Assembly (NCBI RefSeq): GCF_041333735.1
Contig: NZ_JBGKFB010000001.1
Span: forward strand, 62,001-126,000
Length of the DNA: 64,000 bases
Direction: 5' to 3'
From: Veillonella sp.
GTDB taxonomy: Bacteria; Bacillota; Negativicutes; Veillonellales; Veillonellaceae
The position numbers and the translations under genes were made by a program. The notes beneath the pieces were generated by a model that ran no database searches, was not told where the DNA came from, and was given only the letters and a program-made list of their open reading frames with translations. Shown piece after piece: positions 26,134 to 34,681 of this stretch. The number at the start of each line of letters is the position of its first letter. Within the stretch, counting starts at the first letter, position 1.

Positions 26134-27171
26134 TTAGTCTTGGCCCTTTCTATTTTTAGAATTCACAATAAATCGTGATAAGCTCACCAAGTCAGATGAA
26201 GCCCCGTTAAGGCCCACAACGACTTTTGTCTCTGGTGCATCTGGAACATGTACAGGCACACCTAACTCGCCCCCGATACGCTCAGCCAAACCCGACAGTT
26301 GCGCAGTACCACCAGTTAGATATATTCCATATTGCATAATATCTGCTACAATCTCAGGTTCAGCAGAACGAATCATTTGTTTCACTTCATCTAAAAGGCC
26401 CGCAATACAGTCATTAACAACTTGATATACCTCTGACTGATGAATAACACAACGTCTGCCTAAACCATTCATCATATCACGACCTTGAAAGGCATATTCG
26501 GCATCTTCTAAAGGTGCCATAGCAGTGCCTACTGTATGTTTAATATCTTCTATAATTTCTTCAGAAACGATAACCCCAAAACACTCACGTACATAGCGTA
26601 GCAATGCATTATTGATATCTGAGCCACCGAAGCGAATCGTTTTACTGTCTACAATGCCGCCCAATGAAACAATACCCATATCGACAGTGCCACCACCAAT
26701 ATCAATGACCATAGATCCACGAGCTTCAAAGATAGGTGCGCCGCAACCAATGGCTGCAGCGACAGGTCGTTCGATAAGAAATACTTCGCGTGCTCCGGCC
26801 TGAATAACAGCATCCATCATCGCTCTTTGCTCAACGTCGGTCATCCCACAAGGAACACCAACAAGAACTCGAGCGCGGCGCAATGCATTAGACACTTTAT
26901 TCAGAAAATAGTTAAGCATCGTGTGCATAACTCGATAGTCCACAATAAATCCATCTTTTAATGGTGTCAAAGGGCGCCACATATCGGGCATACGCAATAC
27001 AAGACGTGCCGCTTCATCCCCAACGGCTACTACTTTTTCTTGTTTTGTATCAGTTGCTATAATAGATGGTTCGCTTATAACAGTTCCTCGCGTCCCCCCC
27101 ATGAGGCGCGTCTGTATGGACCCAATATCTATACTTACATCTTTTCCTAGAGTAGGTAAAATGGAACTCAT
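26134..27171 (-). CDS. mreB: Actin-like cell-shape protein MreB
   Basis: A 345-residue actin/Hsp70-fold ATPase with phosphate-1 SIDIGSIQTR, the VGVPCGMTDVEQRA region, phosphate-2 VIDIGGGTVDMG and the adenosine motif YLTGGTAQLSGL. It forms membrane filaments that guide the elongation machinery. Compared with common MreB, the start (DIGSIQTR instead of DLGTANT-like) is divergent. AAGGAG precedes the ATG. Upstream (27172-27357) I see only weak promoter-like matches such as TTGATA at 27237-27242. Confidence 0.93.
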   Translation of the reverse strand: MSSILPTLGKDVSIDIGSIQTRLMGGTRGTVISEPSIIATDTKQEKVVAVGDEAARLVLRMPDMWRPLTPLKDGFIVDYRVMHTMLNYFLNKVSNALRRARVLVGVPCGMTDVEQRAMMDAVIQAGAREVFLIERPVAAAIGCGAPIFEARGSMVIDIGGGTVDMGIVSLGGIVDSKTIRFGGSDINNALLRYVRECFGVIVSEEIIEDIKHTVGTAMAPLEDAEYAFQGRDMMNGLGRRCVIHQSEVYQVVNDCIAGLLDEVKQMIRSAEPEIVADIMQYGIYLTGGTAQLSGLAERIGGELGVPVHVPDAPETKVVVGLNGASSDLVSLSRFIVNSKNRKGQD

Positions 27172-27353
27172 AGTAAAATCTCCTTCATTACATCATCATT
27201 CCATTTTACCACATATAATGCGACTTTTTCTATTAATATCAAGGCTTTTACCATTGTTAAAAGCACAGAAAATGCATAATTCAAGTACCCTTAAGTCATA
27301 CATAATTTACACACTCATAAGTAATACATTACAAAGCTACCTATAGGTCGAAC

Positions 27354-27432
27354 AAAATAGAAAAAGCACCCATATCATGATGCATTCTCTATTTACTAGA
27401 CATAATAAAGAACGCATCATTATGAGTGCTTA
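27354..27432 (-). terminator. Long-stem terminator after radC
   Basis: An imperfect stem of about 22 bp (arms 27364-27387 and 27410-27431, with a 2-nt bulge) followed on the minus strand by TTTTTCTATTTTG. It separates radC from mreB, so mreB likely has its own promoter in 27172-27350. Confidence 0.75.
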
Positions 27433-27497
27433 TTTACTGATACAACAAACTATAAAGCCATTATTATACATTTTAAAACTTATCATATAAGGATAAC

Positions 27498-28196
27498 TTA
27501 ACTGAGTTTACCGATTTCACTAAGGCTAGTGAATTCATTATCACCAATGACGATATGATCTAACACAGGTATCCCCATGAACTGACCTGCACTGACAAAT
27601 AACTTGGTTAGTCGTATATCTTCATCACTAGGACGACTATCGCCAGATGGATGATTATGTATTAAGATAATGGCCGCCGCATTACACGCTATGGCCTTCT
27701 TAAAAACAGCACGTTGCTCTACGAGACTAGATACTAGACCGCCATTAGAAATATGTTCTAATTGAATCAATTTATTTCGTGACGTCAACATAGCTGCCCA
27801 TACATGCTCAACATCTTCGTGACGTAAACGCTCCATTACATATTGGGCTATAACAAAGGGCTGTGAAAAATCTTCGTAAGTTTCCTTGATTTTAAGCTCT
27901 CCCAAGCGCCGCCCCATCTCAAGAGCTGCACATAAGGTCACCGCTTTATCTGTACCAATACCCTTGATTTTAACGAGTTCTCCAACGGTCATTCGATTTA
28001 AACCATATACGCCATCATCAAAGGATTGTACGATATCGTTAGCTAAGGAAATGGCGGACTGCCCCTTTACCCCTGTTCGTAATAAAATAGCTAATAGTTC
28101 CTCCATCGCCATATGGGATGGCCCTAGGGTAAGAAACTTCTCTCGCGGCCGTTGAAACGGCAACATGTCTTTTACACTTACTGTTGGTACTTCCAT
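27498..28196 (-). CDS. radC: RadC-family (JAB/MPN) protein
   Basis: 232 residues. It has an N-terminal helix-hairpin-helix (LVKIKGIGTDKA) and a C-terminal JAMM metal motif HNHPSGDSRPSDED. RadC was once linked to DNA repair, but its function is unresolved. The ATG at 28196 has GGAGAG 5 nt upstream. The frame stays open further up through the ACAGC repeat, but only non-ATG codons are available there and none has a ribosome site. Order maf-radC-mreBCD matches Bacillus. Confidence 0.93.
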   Translation of the reverse strand: MEVPTVSVKDMLPFQRPREKFLTLGPSHMAMEELLAILLRTGVKGQSAISLANDIVQSFDDGVYGLNRMTVGELVKIKGIGTDKAVTLCAALEMGRRLGELKIKETYEDFSQPFVIAQYVMERLRHEDVEHVWAAMLTSRNKLIQLEHISNGGLVSSLVEQRAVFKKAIACNAAAIILIHNHPSGDSRPSDEDIRLTKLFVSAGQFMGIPVLDHIVIGDNEFTSLSEIGKLS

Positions 28197-28275
28197 AGAA
28201 TCTCTCCATTCAAATAGATAACACCATCTATCGATCAAGCAACCAACACATCTACTCTCTTTATATATTACTTGT

Positions 28276-28320
28276 ACAGCACAGCACAGCACAGCACAGC
28301 ACAGCACAGCACAGCACAGC
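28276..28320 (+). repeat. Pentanucleotide tandem repeat, nine copies of ACAGC
   Basis: Forty-five bases of perfect ACAGC units between maf and radC. On the minus strand a TATAAT-like -10 (28323-28328) lies directly before it, so the repeat would occupy the start of the radC leader. A perfect run of nine 5-bp units is prone to slipped-strand length change. Confidence 0.97.
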
Positions 28321-28353
28321 CAATTATAATATTATTGCTACAAAGCGATAGTA

Positions 28354-28920
28354 TTATTTAGCGCCTAATGCCTTGCATAGTTCATCATACACATGCTCAA
28401 CAGGCAAGCCCACCACATTGGTATAAGAGCCTTCAATCTTTTCTACCCATAAAGCACCTTTACCTTGTATACCATAGGCGCCAGCCTTATCCATAGGCTC
28501 ACCACTACTGATATAGGATTCAATTTCAAAAGGAGCTAACTTTTTAAAATATACCTTTGTTTCATTATGAAAAACTATTTCCTGATCTTTAATGAGTAAG
28601 GCTACTCCCGTAATAACAGAATGAACTTGGCCTGATAAACGTTCTAGCATATGACGGGCCTCAGCCGCATCATGAGGTTTGCCTAACACTTGATTATCTA
28701 GCACGACAATCGTATCTGCGCCTAACACAATACTACCTTCAGGGACATCTACAGCAGCACGAGCTTTACCTAAAGCCTGTGCTTTTACCATTTCAATGGG
28801 ATCATCATATCCAGTATTAGCCTCTTCATAGGTGCTCGATACGACAATATGATCAATGCCAACTTGTGTTAATAATTCAGTTCTTCGTGGTGATTGGCTC
28901 GCCAAATATAATCCAGCCAT
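28354..28920 (-). CDS. maf: Maf-family nucleotide pyrophosphatase
   Basis: 188 residues with the Maf signature SQSPRRTELL at the N-terminus, then GADTIVVLDNQVLGKP and GAYGIQGKGALWVEKIEGSYTNVVGLP. Maf proteins hydrolyse dTTP/UTP or modified nucleotides and are thought to clean the nucleotide pool; some slow septum formation. The ATG at 28920 follows AAGGAG by 6 nt. It sits upstream of radC and the mre genes, as in Bacillus. Confidence 0.93.
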   Translation of the reverse strand: MAGLYLASQSPRRTELLTQVGIDHIVVSSTYEEANTGYDDPIEMVKAQALGKARAAVDVPEGSIVLGADTIVVLDNQVLGKPHDAAEARHMLERLSGQVHSVITGVALLIKDQEIVFHNETKVYFKKLAPFEIESYISSGEPMDKAGAYGIQGKGALWVEKIEGSYTNVVGLPVEHVYDELCKALGAK

Positions 28921-29034
28921 TTGCACTCCTTTACGGTATAAGAATTTTAGTTAATTTAACTATTTTATTAATAAGACTAACTAACATAGCTCAGAAAATA
29001 TAGATCACAAAATATAAATCAGAATATTTGTAAA

Positions 29035-29658
29035 CTAAACAGTAATATCTGGGCCATCCTTTTCAGGAGTAGTTAACTTTTTATAGTACTCTTGTACATC
29101 TTCTCCGTGTTTTACCGCATCAGCACGCACTGCAGCATAGAATACAATGTCTGCTTGCGGCACACGGATACGCCCTGGTACATGTTCTTCTAAGATTTCA
29201 AAGAATTTATCATCTGCTTTCAGTAAAAGGCGACCATTTTGGACCTTATCACCCTTTACAATCGCATACACTAGAGACCATATAGGACGTGGATCAGATG
29301 TAGAACATTTTCTGTATTTATATCGATATTTAATATTCGTCAATAATTCACGTTCAAACTTAAACACCCCATCAATCATATCGTAATCTACTTCAAAATG
29401 GCGTTTTCTAAAGATAGAAGATTCTTCAATGACCAACTTTGTATCTGTCAAAATATAGGTATATCGGCTAACCGCCTGTTTCACAATTACGATTATGGCC
29501 ATAATTTCAATAAAGTATTCAGCTATTAGCACAGTATGTAAATTAATGCTACGATATGTAGTGTATGCTACACCGCATAATAATAGAATGACAAAACATA
29601 ATACTAACCACTCTGCACTTTTAGCACGTTGAGATTTTTCTTCATATAATACTGTCAT
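29035..29658 (-). CDS. Membrane protein of unknown function (two TM segments, PH-like body)
   Basis: A 207-residue protein not assigned to a named family. Two hydrophobic helices (about 16-35 and 44-61) are followed by a soluble part beginning YTYILTDTKLVIEESSIFRKRHFEVDYDMIDGVFKF, here described rather than quoted as a motif for its alternating strands. That pattern resembles bacterial pleckstrin-homology-like domains (YdbT/bPH2 group) and suggests a peripheral membrane role. It is encoded alone between the ackA terminator and maf. Confidence 0.6.
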   Translation of the reverse strand: MTVLYEEKSQRAKSAEWLVLCFVILLLCGVAYTTYRSINLHTVLIAEYFIEIMAIIVIVKQAVSRYTYILTDTKLVIEESSIFRKRHFEVDYDMIDGVFKFERELLTNIKYRYKYRKCSTSDPRPIWSLVYAIVKGDKVQNGRLLLKADDKFFEILEEHVPGRIRVPQADIVFYAAVRADAVKHGEDVQEYYKKLTTPEKDGPDITV

Positions 29659-29730
29659 GTGTTACCCCTTTAAAAGAACTACTACTTTATAACTATACAT
29701 TCTATTATAAGGTATTCTAGGTATAAAAAC

Positions 29731-29774
29731 TACAAAAACCCCGTCTATACCTAAGATATAGACGGGGTTTTATG
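29731..29774 (-). terminator. Terminator after ackA (symmetrical)
   Basis: A 13-bp perfect stem (AAACCCCGTCTAT at 29736-29748 with 29758-29770). T runs flank it in both directions, so it can stop ackA on the minus strand and anything on the plus strand. Confidence 0.88.
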
Positions 29775-29809
29775 ACTCTATTAGTCACCTAGTTCAGATA
29801 CGAACTATA

Positions 29810-31015
29810 TTATTTTTTCAAAGATGCTGTAATACGTTGAGTATCGCGAGCAATCATGATTTCTTCGTTTGTAGGGATTACGAAGATTTTAACTTTGGAG
29901 CCTTCAGCACTGATTTCTTGTTCTTTACCGCGGATATTATTACGTTCAGAGTCAATACGAGTACCCAAGTATTCTAAACCGTTGCAGATTGCATCACGGT
30001 TACCGATACCGTTTTCACCGATACCAGCTGTGAATACGATAGCGTCAACACCACCCATAACTGCTGCGAATGCACCAATTACGCGGCGAACTTTGTAATG
30101 GAACATGTTCAATGCTAATTGAGCACGTTTGTTACCATTAGCTGCTGCTTCTTCGATAACACGGAAGTCATTGGACACGCCGGAAATACCAAGTACACCG
30201 GATTTTTTGTTCATTACAGTGTCTACTTCTTCGTAGTTCATGCCAGTTTTATTCATCAAGAATGGAACGATAGCTGGGTCAATATCACCAGTACGAGTAC
30301 CCATGATCAAACCGGACAATGGAGTGAAGCCCATTGTTGTATCGATGGAACGACCACCTTTAATAGCGGAAACGGAAGAACCATTACCCAAGTGACATGT
30401 GATGATACGAAGGTCAGACATGTGTTTACCCATCAATTCAGCGCAACGTTGTGCAACGTATTTATGGGATGTACCATGGAAACCATAACGACGGATACCA
30501 TAGTCTTCATAGTATTCGTAAGGAAGCGCATACATATAAGCTTCTTTAGGCATTGTTTGGTGGAATGCAGTATCGAATACAGCTACTTGTGGTACGTTTG
30601 GCATGATAGCTTGGCAAGCTTCGATACCTTGAATGTTTGGTGGGTTATGTAATGGAGCCAATGCGCAGCATTCTTCTAATGCTTCCATAACAGCTGGAGT
30701 GATCAATACGGAGTCAGCGAATTTTTCACCGCCATGTACTACACGGTGACCAACAGCGTCGATTTCGTCCATGGACTTAATTACACCATATTCAGCATCA
30801 ACTAAAATATCAAGCAAAATGCGAAGAGCTTCTTTATGGTTCAAAATTGGTTCAACGCGTTCTAATTTGTCAGCGTTAGGACGTTTATGAGTGAAGATAG
30901 CATCTTGATCACCAATCTTCTCAAAAAGACCTTTTGCCAATTCTGTTTCAGTTGTCATATCAAGTAATTGATACTTCAAGGAAGAACTACCGCAGTTAAC
31001 TACTAATACGTTCAT
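29810..31015 (-). CDS. ackA: Acetate kinase
   Basis: A 401-residue ASKHA kinase: NCGSSSLKYQLLD at the start, GHRVVHGGEKF, the catalytic-region GFHGTSHKYV, HLGNGSS and FTAGIGENG. It makes ATP from acetyl phosphate, the energy-yielding end of lactate or pyruvate fermentation to acetate. No phosphotransacetylase gene is next to it. It begins 3 nt after the lipoprotein gene stop, so the two are probably one transcript. Confidence 0.97.
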   Translation of the reverse strand: MNVLVVNCGSSSLKYQLLDMTTETELAKGLFEKIGDQDAIFTHKRPNADKLERVEPILNHKEALRILLDILVDAEYGVIKSMDEIDAVGHRVVHGGEKFADSVLITPAVMEALEECCALAPLHNPPNIQGIEACQAIMPNVPQVAVFDTAFHQTMPKEAYMYALPYEYYEDYGIRRYGFHGTSHKYVAQRCAELMGKHMSDLRIITCHLGNGSSVSAIKGGRSIDTTMGFTPLSGLIMGTRTGDIDPAIVPFLMNKTGMNYEEVDTVMNKKSGVLGISGVSNDFRVIEEAAANGNKRAQLALNMFHYKVRRVIGAFAAVMGGVDAIVFTAGIGENGIGNRDAICNGLEYLGTRIDSERNNIRGKEQEISAEGSKVKIFVIPTNEEIMIARDTQRITASLKK

Positions 31016-31018
31016 CGA

Positions 31019-31582
31019 TTAACCCTCTTTCTGTTGTGTAACTTGAATCTTGTTTTGAATTTCTTTGCTGATATCAGCACCTACCTGATCCTTTTCAGGA
31101 TATTGGTAGACTATATTCCACAATACGCCATGATCTAAGAATACGTATTGAGAAAATCTAAATGTTTGCCCTTGAGTCGTATAGGTCACATCAAGCTTTT
31201 TAGCAGATGCGCCATCTAAAGCTACAGACTCTTCCTTGATGGTGCCACCAATTTTAGTAAACTCAGATTTGCTGCGGTTAACATACTCATCTACCGTTGG
31301 CAAAGGTTTGTTTTCACCAGCACGCAAAGCCTCAACCTCAATTACCATATGTTCTGTAACAGATCCATAAATATCAATAGGATACCCATCATCAGACATA
31401 TTTTTTGTACTTTTACCCATTTCATAAGGTAAAGCAATGGTAATTTCAGATTGACCAACACGGATAACTTGATGGCCAAAACTATATGTATCCATTACAT
31501 TTGTAGAGCCACATCCCGCCATTGCTAGTAGCGCAGCACCGAGCAGAGCCCCTTGTAATGTACGTTTCCAATTTTGTTTCAT
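31019..31582 (-). CDS. Putative lipoprotein of unknown function
   Basis: About 187 residues: a basic start (MKQNWKR), a hydrophobic stretch and the lipobox LAMAGC, giving a mature lipid-anchored protein of about 165 residues. The mature part is a mixed alpha/beta sequence without a motif I recognise. The ATG at 31582 lies 6 nt after GAGG. Its stop is only 3 nt from ackA; a link to acetate metabolism is possible but unproven. A TATAAT (31617-31622) lies upstream. Confidence 0.72.
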   Translation of the reverse strand: MKQNWKRTLQGALLGAALLAMAGCGSTNVMDTYSFGHQVIRVGQSEITIALPYEMGKSTKNMSDDGYPIDIYGSVTEHMVIEVEALRAGENKPLPTVDEYVNRSKSEFTKIGGTIKEESVALDGASAKKLDVTYTTQGQTFRFSQYVFLDHGVLWNIVYQYPEKDQVGADISKEIQNKIQVTQQKEG

Positions 31583-31717
31583 CATATACCTCACATCAAT
31601 TCAGCATTTACAGTTAATTATAGCCTATAGAACAAATAAAATCTACAATAAACTTTAGTTTTACGTACATTTTTACGTCTATTTCTTCACCATATCCCCT
31701 CTTAAGTTCAAAATTTA

Positions 31718-31746
31718 TTTACAGTACCTCTATGCTTTGTTACACT
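31718..31746 (+). promoter_or_regulatory. Promoter of tmcAL
   Basis: Plus strand: TTTACA (31718-31723), 17 bp, TACACT (31741-31746), about 20 nt before the AAAGGAG ribosome site. Confidence 0.6.
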
Positions 31747-31768
31747 AACAATAATGAAAGGAGTCACT

Positions 31769-32962
31769 ATGAAAACCATCGGTATTATTTGCGAATACAA
31801 TCCATTTCACAATGGACATGCACACCAACTACATACGTTAGCTTCAAAATGCCCTGATGCATTGCGCATCTGTATTATGAGTGGCTCCTTTGTACAACGT
31901 GGTGAGCCGGCCCTATTCTCAAAGTTCGATCGTGCTCGTTGGGCCATTCTTGGCGGTGCAGATGTTGTTATCGAACTCCCTACACTCTATTCCTTAGGCA
32001 GCGCGCAACTATTTGGAACTGGCGCCATCCGTATGGTGAAAGCACTCTCTATTGATACCCTCTCCTTTGGTTCTGAAACTACTAATCTAAATACGCTCAT
32101 AGGTATAGCCAAACGTATGGATTGTGAAAGTACCCAAAATGAGTTACGAAATTATTTAAATGAAGGAATGTCCTATGGAACGGCCTTCCGTAAAGCCTTA
32201 GGCTCTGAAATGCTTAGCACACCTAATGCCTTATTAGGGCTAGAATATATACGAGCTGGATTAAAATATCACCCAGATTTAGCGTATATTCCTATTCAGC
32301 GTACCTCTGATCACCATAACAAAACTATCAATCAAGAGTTGTCATCAGGTACAGCATTGCGGCAACTCATCACAACGGCTACTCCTTTAGATATGTATTC
32401 AGCACTTCAAGTTGCTATCCCAACACCGATTCTAGATGATATGACTCATAGAATCACAACTGGTGACTATGTCGATTACAGTCGATACCATGATATGGTT
32501 CATATGTTGAGTCGCCGCATTTCGGCAAGTGAATTAGAACGATTCGTCGATTTCACAGAAGGTATCGAGCACTTATGGTTAAAAGCAGCACAACAGCCTT
32601 CATGGGAATCTGCCATTGAGCAAATAAAATCCAAGCGCTACACCTACGCCCGTTTACAGCGCATGGGTGCATATCTTACATTAGGCATTACGAAAGACTT
32701 GATAAATATCGCTATGCAAGACGGTCCTCAATACGCTAGATTACTAGCCTTTAACGACAGAGGACGTCAATGGCTGAGGACTAAACATGACATTCCACTC
32801 ATTCAAAAATGGGCTAAAGCACCTACTCAGCTCAATAATCTTGGAAAATCTATGCATCATATAGATACACTAGCTACAGATATACAAGCCTTATGTTTCC
32901 ATAATAAAGGTAAACGTATAGGGCATACAGACTATACCTATACACCGCAATATATCAAATAA
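31769..32962 (+). CDS. tmcAL: tRNA(Met) cytidine acetate ligase TmcAL
   Basis: A 397-residue protein with a nucleotidyltransferase-like N-terminus: IICEYNPFHNGHAHQL carries the HxGH-type motif, followed by MSGSFVQRGEPALF and VIELPTLYSLGSAQLF. This is the TmcAL (YlbM) family, which uses ATP and free acetate to make N4-acetylcytidine at the wobble base of elongator tRNA-Met. The ATG at 31769 follows AAAGGAG by 6 nt. It is the only plus-strand gene in the window and is divergent from the lipoprotein-ackA pair. Confidence 0.92.
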   Translation: MKTIGIICEYNPFHNGHAHQLHTLASKCPDALRICIMSGSFVQRGEPALFSKFDRARWAILGGADVVIELPTLYSLGSAQLFGTGAIRMVKALSIDTLSFGSETTNLNTLIGIAKRMDCESTQNELRNYLNEGMSYGTAFRKALGSEMLSTPNALLGLEYIRAGLKYHPDLAYIPIQRTSDHHNKTINQELSSGTALRQLITTATPLDMYSALQVAIPTPILDDMTHRITTGDYVDYSRYHDMVHMLSRRISASELERFVDFTEGIEHLWLKAAQQPSWESAIEQIKSKRYTYARLQRMGAYLTLGITKDLINIAMQDGPQYARLLAFNDRGRQWLRTKHDIPLIQKWAKAPTQLNNLGKSMHHIDTLATDIQALCFHNKGKRIGHTDYTYTPQYIK

Positions 32963-32983
32963 AAAGTATAATTTTAATTTAAG

Positions 32984-33029
32984 CAAAAAAGGGGTTACAA
33001 TACAGATTATTCCTGTATTGTAACCCCTT
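32984..33029 (-). terminator. Terminator overlapping the pyrR stop codon
   Basis: A 17-bp perfect stem (32989-33005 with 33013-33029, 7-nt loop). On the minus strand it is followed by TTTTTTGC. The last pyrR codons form the 5' arm and the TAA lies in the loop. On the plus strand it may also stop tmcAL, but without a T run. Confidence 0.88.
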
Positions 33030-33528
33030 CTTCACCATCTAAGTCTTCTACGGCAACTCGTACACTTTCAAGATGTGATGTAGGAATATTTTTACCCACA
33101 TAGTCTGCGCGAATCGGCAATTCACGATGACCACGGTCCACGAGAACTGCTAATTGAATAGATTTAGGTCTACCAGATGTCATCAATGCATTTAACGCTG
33201 CACGAATAGTACGCCCTGTGTAAAGTACATCATCCACGAGAATGATTGTTTTCTCCGTTGTATCAATCGTACATGGTTTCCCCTCTTTTTGGCGAGCATC
33301 ACGATCATCACGATACATAGCAACATTGAGTGATTCACATTCAATACGAATACCTTCAATGCGTTCGATTTCGGCCTGCAAACGTTTTGCCAAAATAACA
33401 CCACGTCGTTCAATGCCTACAATAAGAGCATTAGATAAGCCTTTATTACGTTCTAGGATTTCGTGACTAATACGACGAATCGCGCGCATAATAGCATCTT
33501 GATCCATCAATAAGCGTTTCTTTTCCAT
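33007..33528 (-). CDS. pyrR: Bifunctional pyr operon attenuator / uracil phosphoribosyltransferase PyrR
   Basis: A 173-residue phosphoribosyltransferase with the PRPP loop IILVDDVLYTGRT (about 96-107) and GIERRGVILAKRL near the start. PyrR binds pyr mRNA leaders when UMP is high, promoting termination. No pyr biosynthesis genes are present, so it acts in trans. Upstream, a small hairpin (GCATAGA-GAAC-TCTGTGC) lies close to the ribosome site; it does not match a PyrR binding loop I know. Confidence 0.93.
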   Translation of the reverse strand: MEKKRLLMDQDAIMRAIRRISHEILERNKGLSNALIVGIERRGVILAKRLQAEIERIEGIRIECESLNVAMYRDDRDARQKEGKPCTIDTTEKTIILVDDVLYTGRTIRAALNALMTSGRPKSIQLAVLVDRGHRELPIRADYVGKNIPTSHLESVRVAVEDLDGEEGVTIQE

Positions 33529-33696
33529 ATATACGCCCTTATAGCACAGAGTTCTCTATGCCCCTTTACAAATATAGTTAGAAGATTATTTAGTAAACCA
33601 CAATATAAGACAGTTATTTCATTTGCATGTATTTACGTTTGTCTACGTTTGTCTATGTTTCTTTACATTTCGTTTGATTTCTTTTCATTTTTTCGC

Positions 33697-34620
33697 TTAT
33701 TTACGCTTATCTTCTCGATATGTTTTAGCAAACTCTATACATGCTTTGAAGTCATCTGGAAGAGGCGCCTCAAAATGCATACTTTCACCTGTAATAGGAT
33801 GTTTTACATCTAAAGATTTAGAGTGCAATGCCTGTCCTTCAATAGGAAAATCCATACGACGGTAACCATAGAACGGATCATTAACAACAGGATGTCCAAT
33901 ATGAGCAAAATGTACACGAATTTGATGTGTGCGCCCAGTCTCTAAATTACATTCAACCAAGGTTTGATGTCCAAATCGTTCAACCACGTTAAAGTGAGTG
34001 ACTGCATCCTTACTATTTTCAAAGACAACAGCCATTTTCATACGATCCTTAGGATGTCTTCCAATAGGAGCTTTAATAGTACCCTTTTCTTCTACAATAT
34101 TACCTTGTACTAATGCTAAATATGTCCGTTTAGCAGAATGCTCCTTTACCTGCTCCGCTAAACCTATATGAGCTGCATCATTTTTAGCAGCCATCATAAC
34201 ACCAGATGTATCCTTATCTAAACGGTGAACAATACCAGGTCTAATCTCACCATTAATACCGGACAAATCCTTACAATGATATAGCAATGCATTAACAAGT
34301 GTACCCGAATAATTGCCCACCGCAGGATGAACAACCATACCACGTTGTTTATTTACAATGATAATATCATGATCTTCATACAATACATCTAAAGGAATAT
34401 CCTCTGGTTTTACCTCTACAGATTCAGGCTCCGGTATCTCTACACGTACAACAGCATTTGGTGTAAGTCTAAGATTTGCTTTCCCTACCTTAGCACCTAC
34501 TGTAACGTGACCACCTTTAATTAAACTTTGAATATAACTACGAGACCCTTCCATATGTTCTGTTAAGAATACATCCAGTCTCATACCGTCTTGCTCAGCA
34601 TTTACAATATATTCGTTCAT
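33697..34620 (-). CDS. rluD: RluD-family 23S rRNA pseudouridine synthase
   Basis: 307 residues: N-terminal S4 domain (RLDVFLTEHMEGSRSYIQSL, about 14-33), the catalytic motif VHRLDKDTSG with the nucleophile Asp135, and the RluA-family segment ETGRTHQIRVH. It makes pseudouridines in 23S rRNA; exact sites are inferred from RluD relatives. It lies 61 nt after lspA, the usual lspA-rluD-pyrR order of Firmicutes. Confidence 0.92.
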   Translation of the reverse strand: MNEYIVNAEQDGMRLDVFLTEHMEGSRSYIQSLIKGGHVTVGAKVGKANLRLTPNAVVRVEIPEPESVEVKPEDIPLDVLYEDHDIIIVNKQRGMVVHPAVGNYSGTLVNALLYHCKDLSGINGEIRPGIVHRLDKDTSGVMMAAKNDAAHIGLAEQVKEHSAKRTYLALVQGNIVEEKGTIKAPIGRHPKDRMKMAVVFENSKDAVTHFNVVERFGHQTLVECNLETGRTHQIRVHFAHIGHPVVNDPFYGYRRMDFPIEGQALHSKSLDVKHPITGESMHFEAPLPDDFKACIEFAKTYREDKRK

Positions 34621-34681
34621 CCTCTACCTCTCTATGAGTTAAGTATCATATATTAATTAATTATATGTCATAATATATGAA

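Noticed and set aside
28276..28320. ACAGC repeat as a CRISPR-like array or as coding N-terminus of RadC
   Set aside because: Units are 5 bp without spacers. The radC ATG at 28196 has a proper ribosome site, while the codons within the repeat have none.
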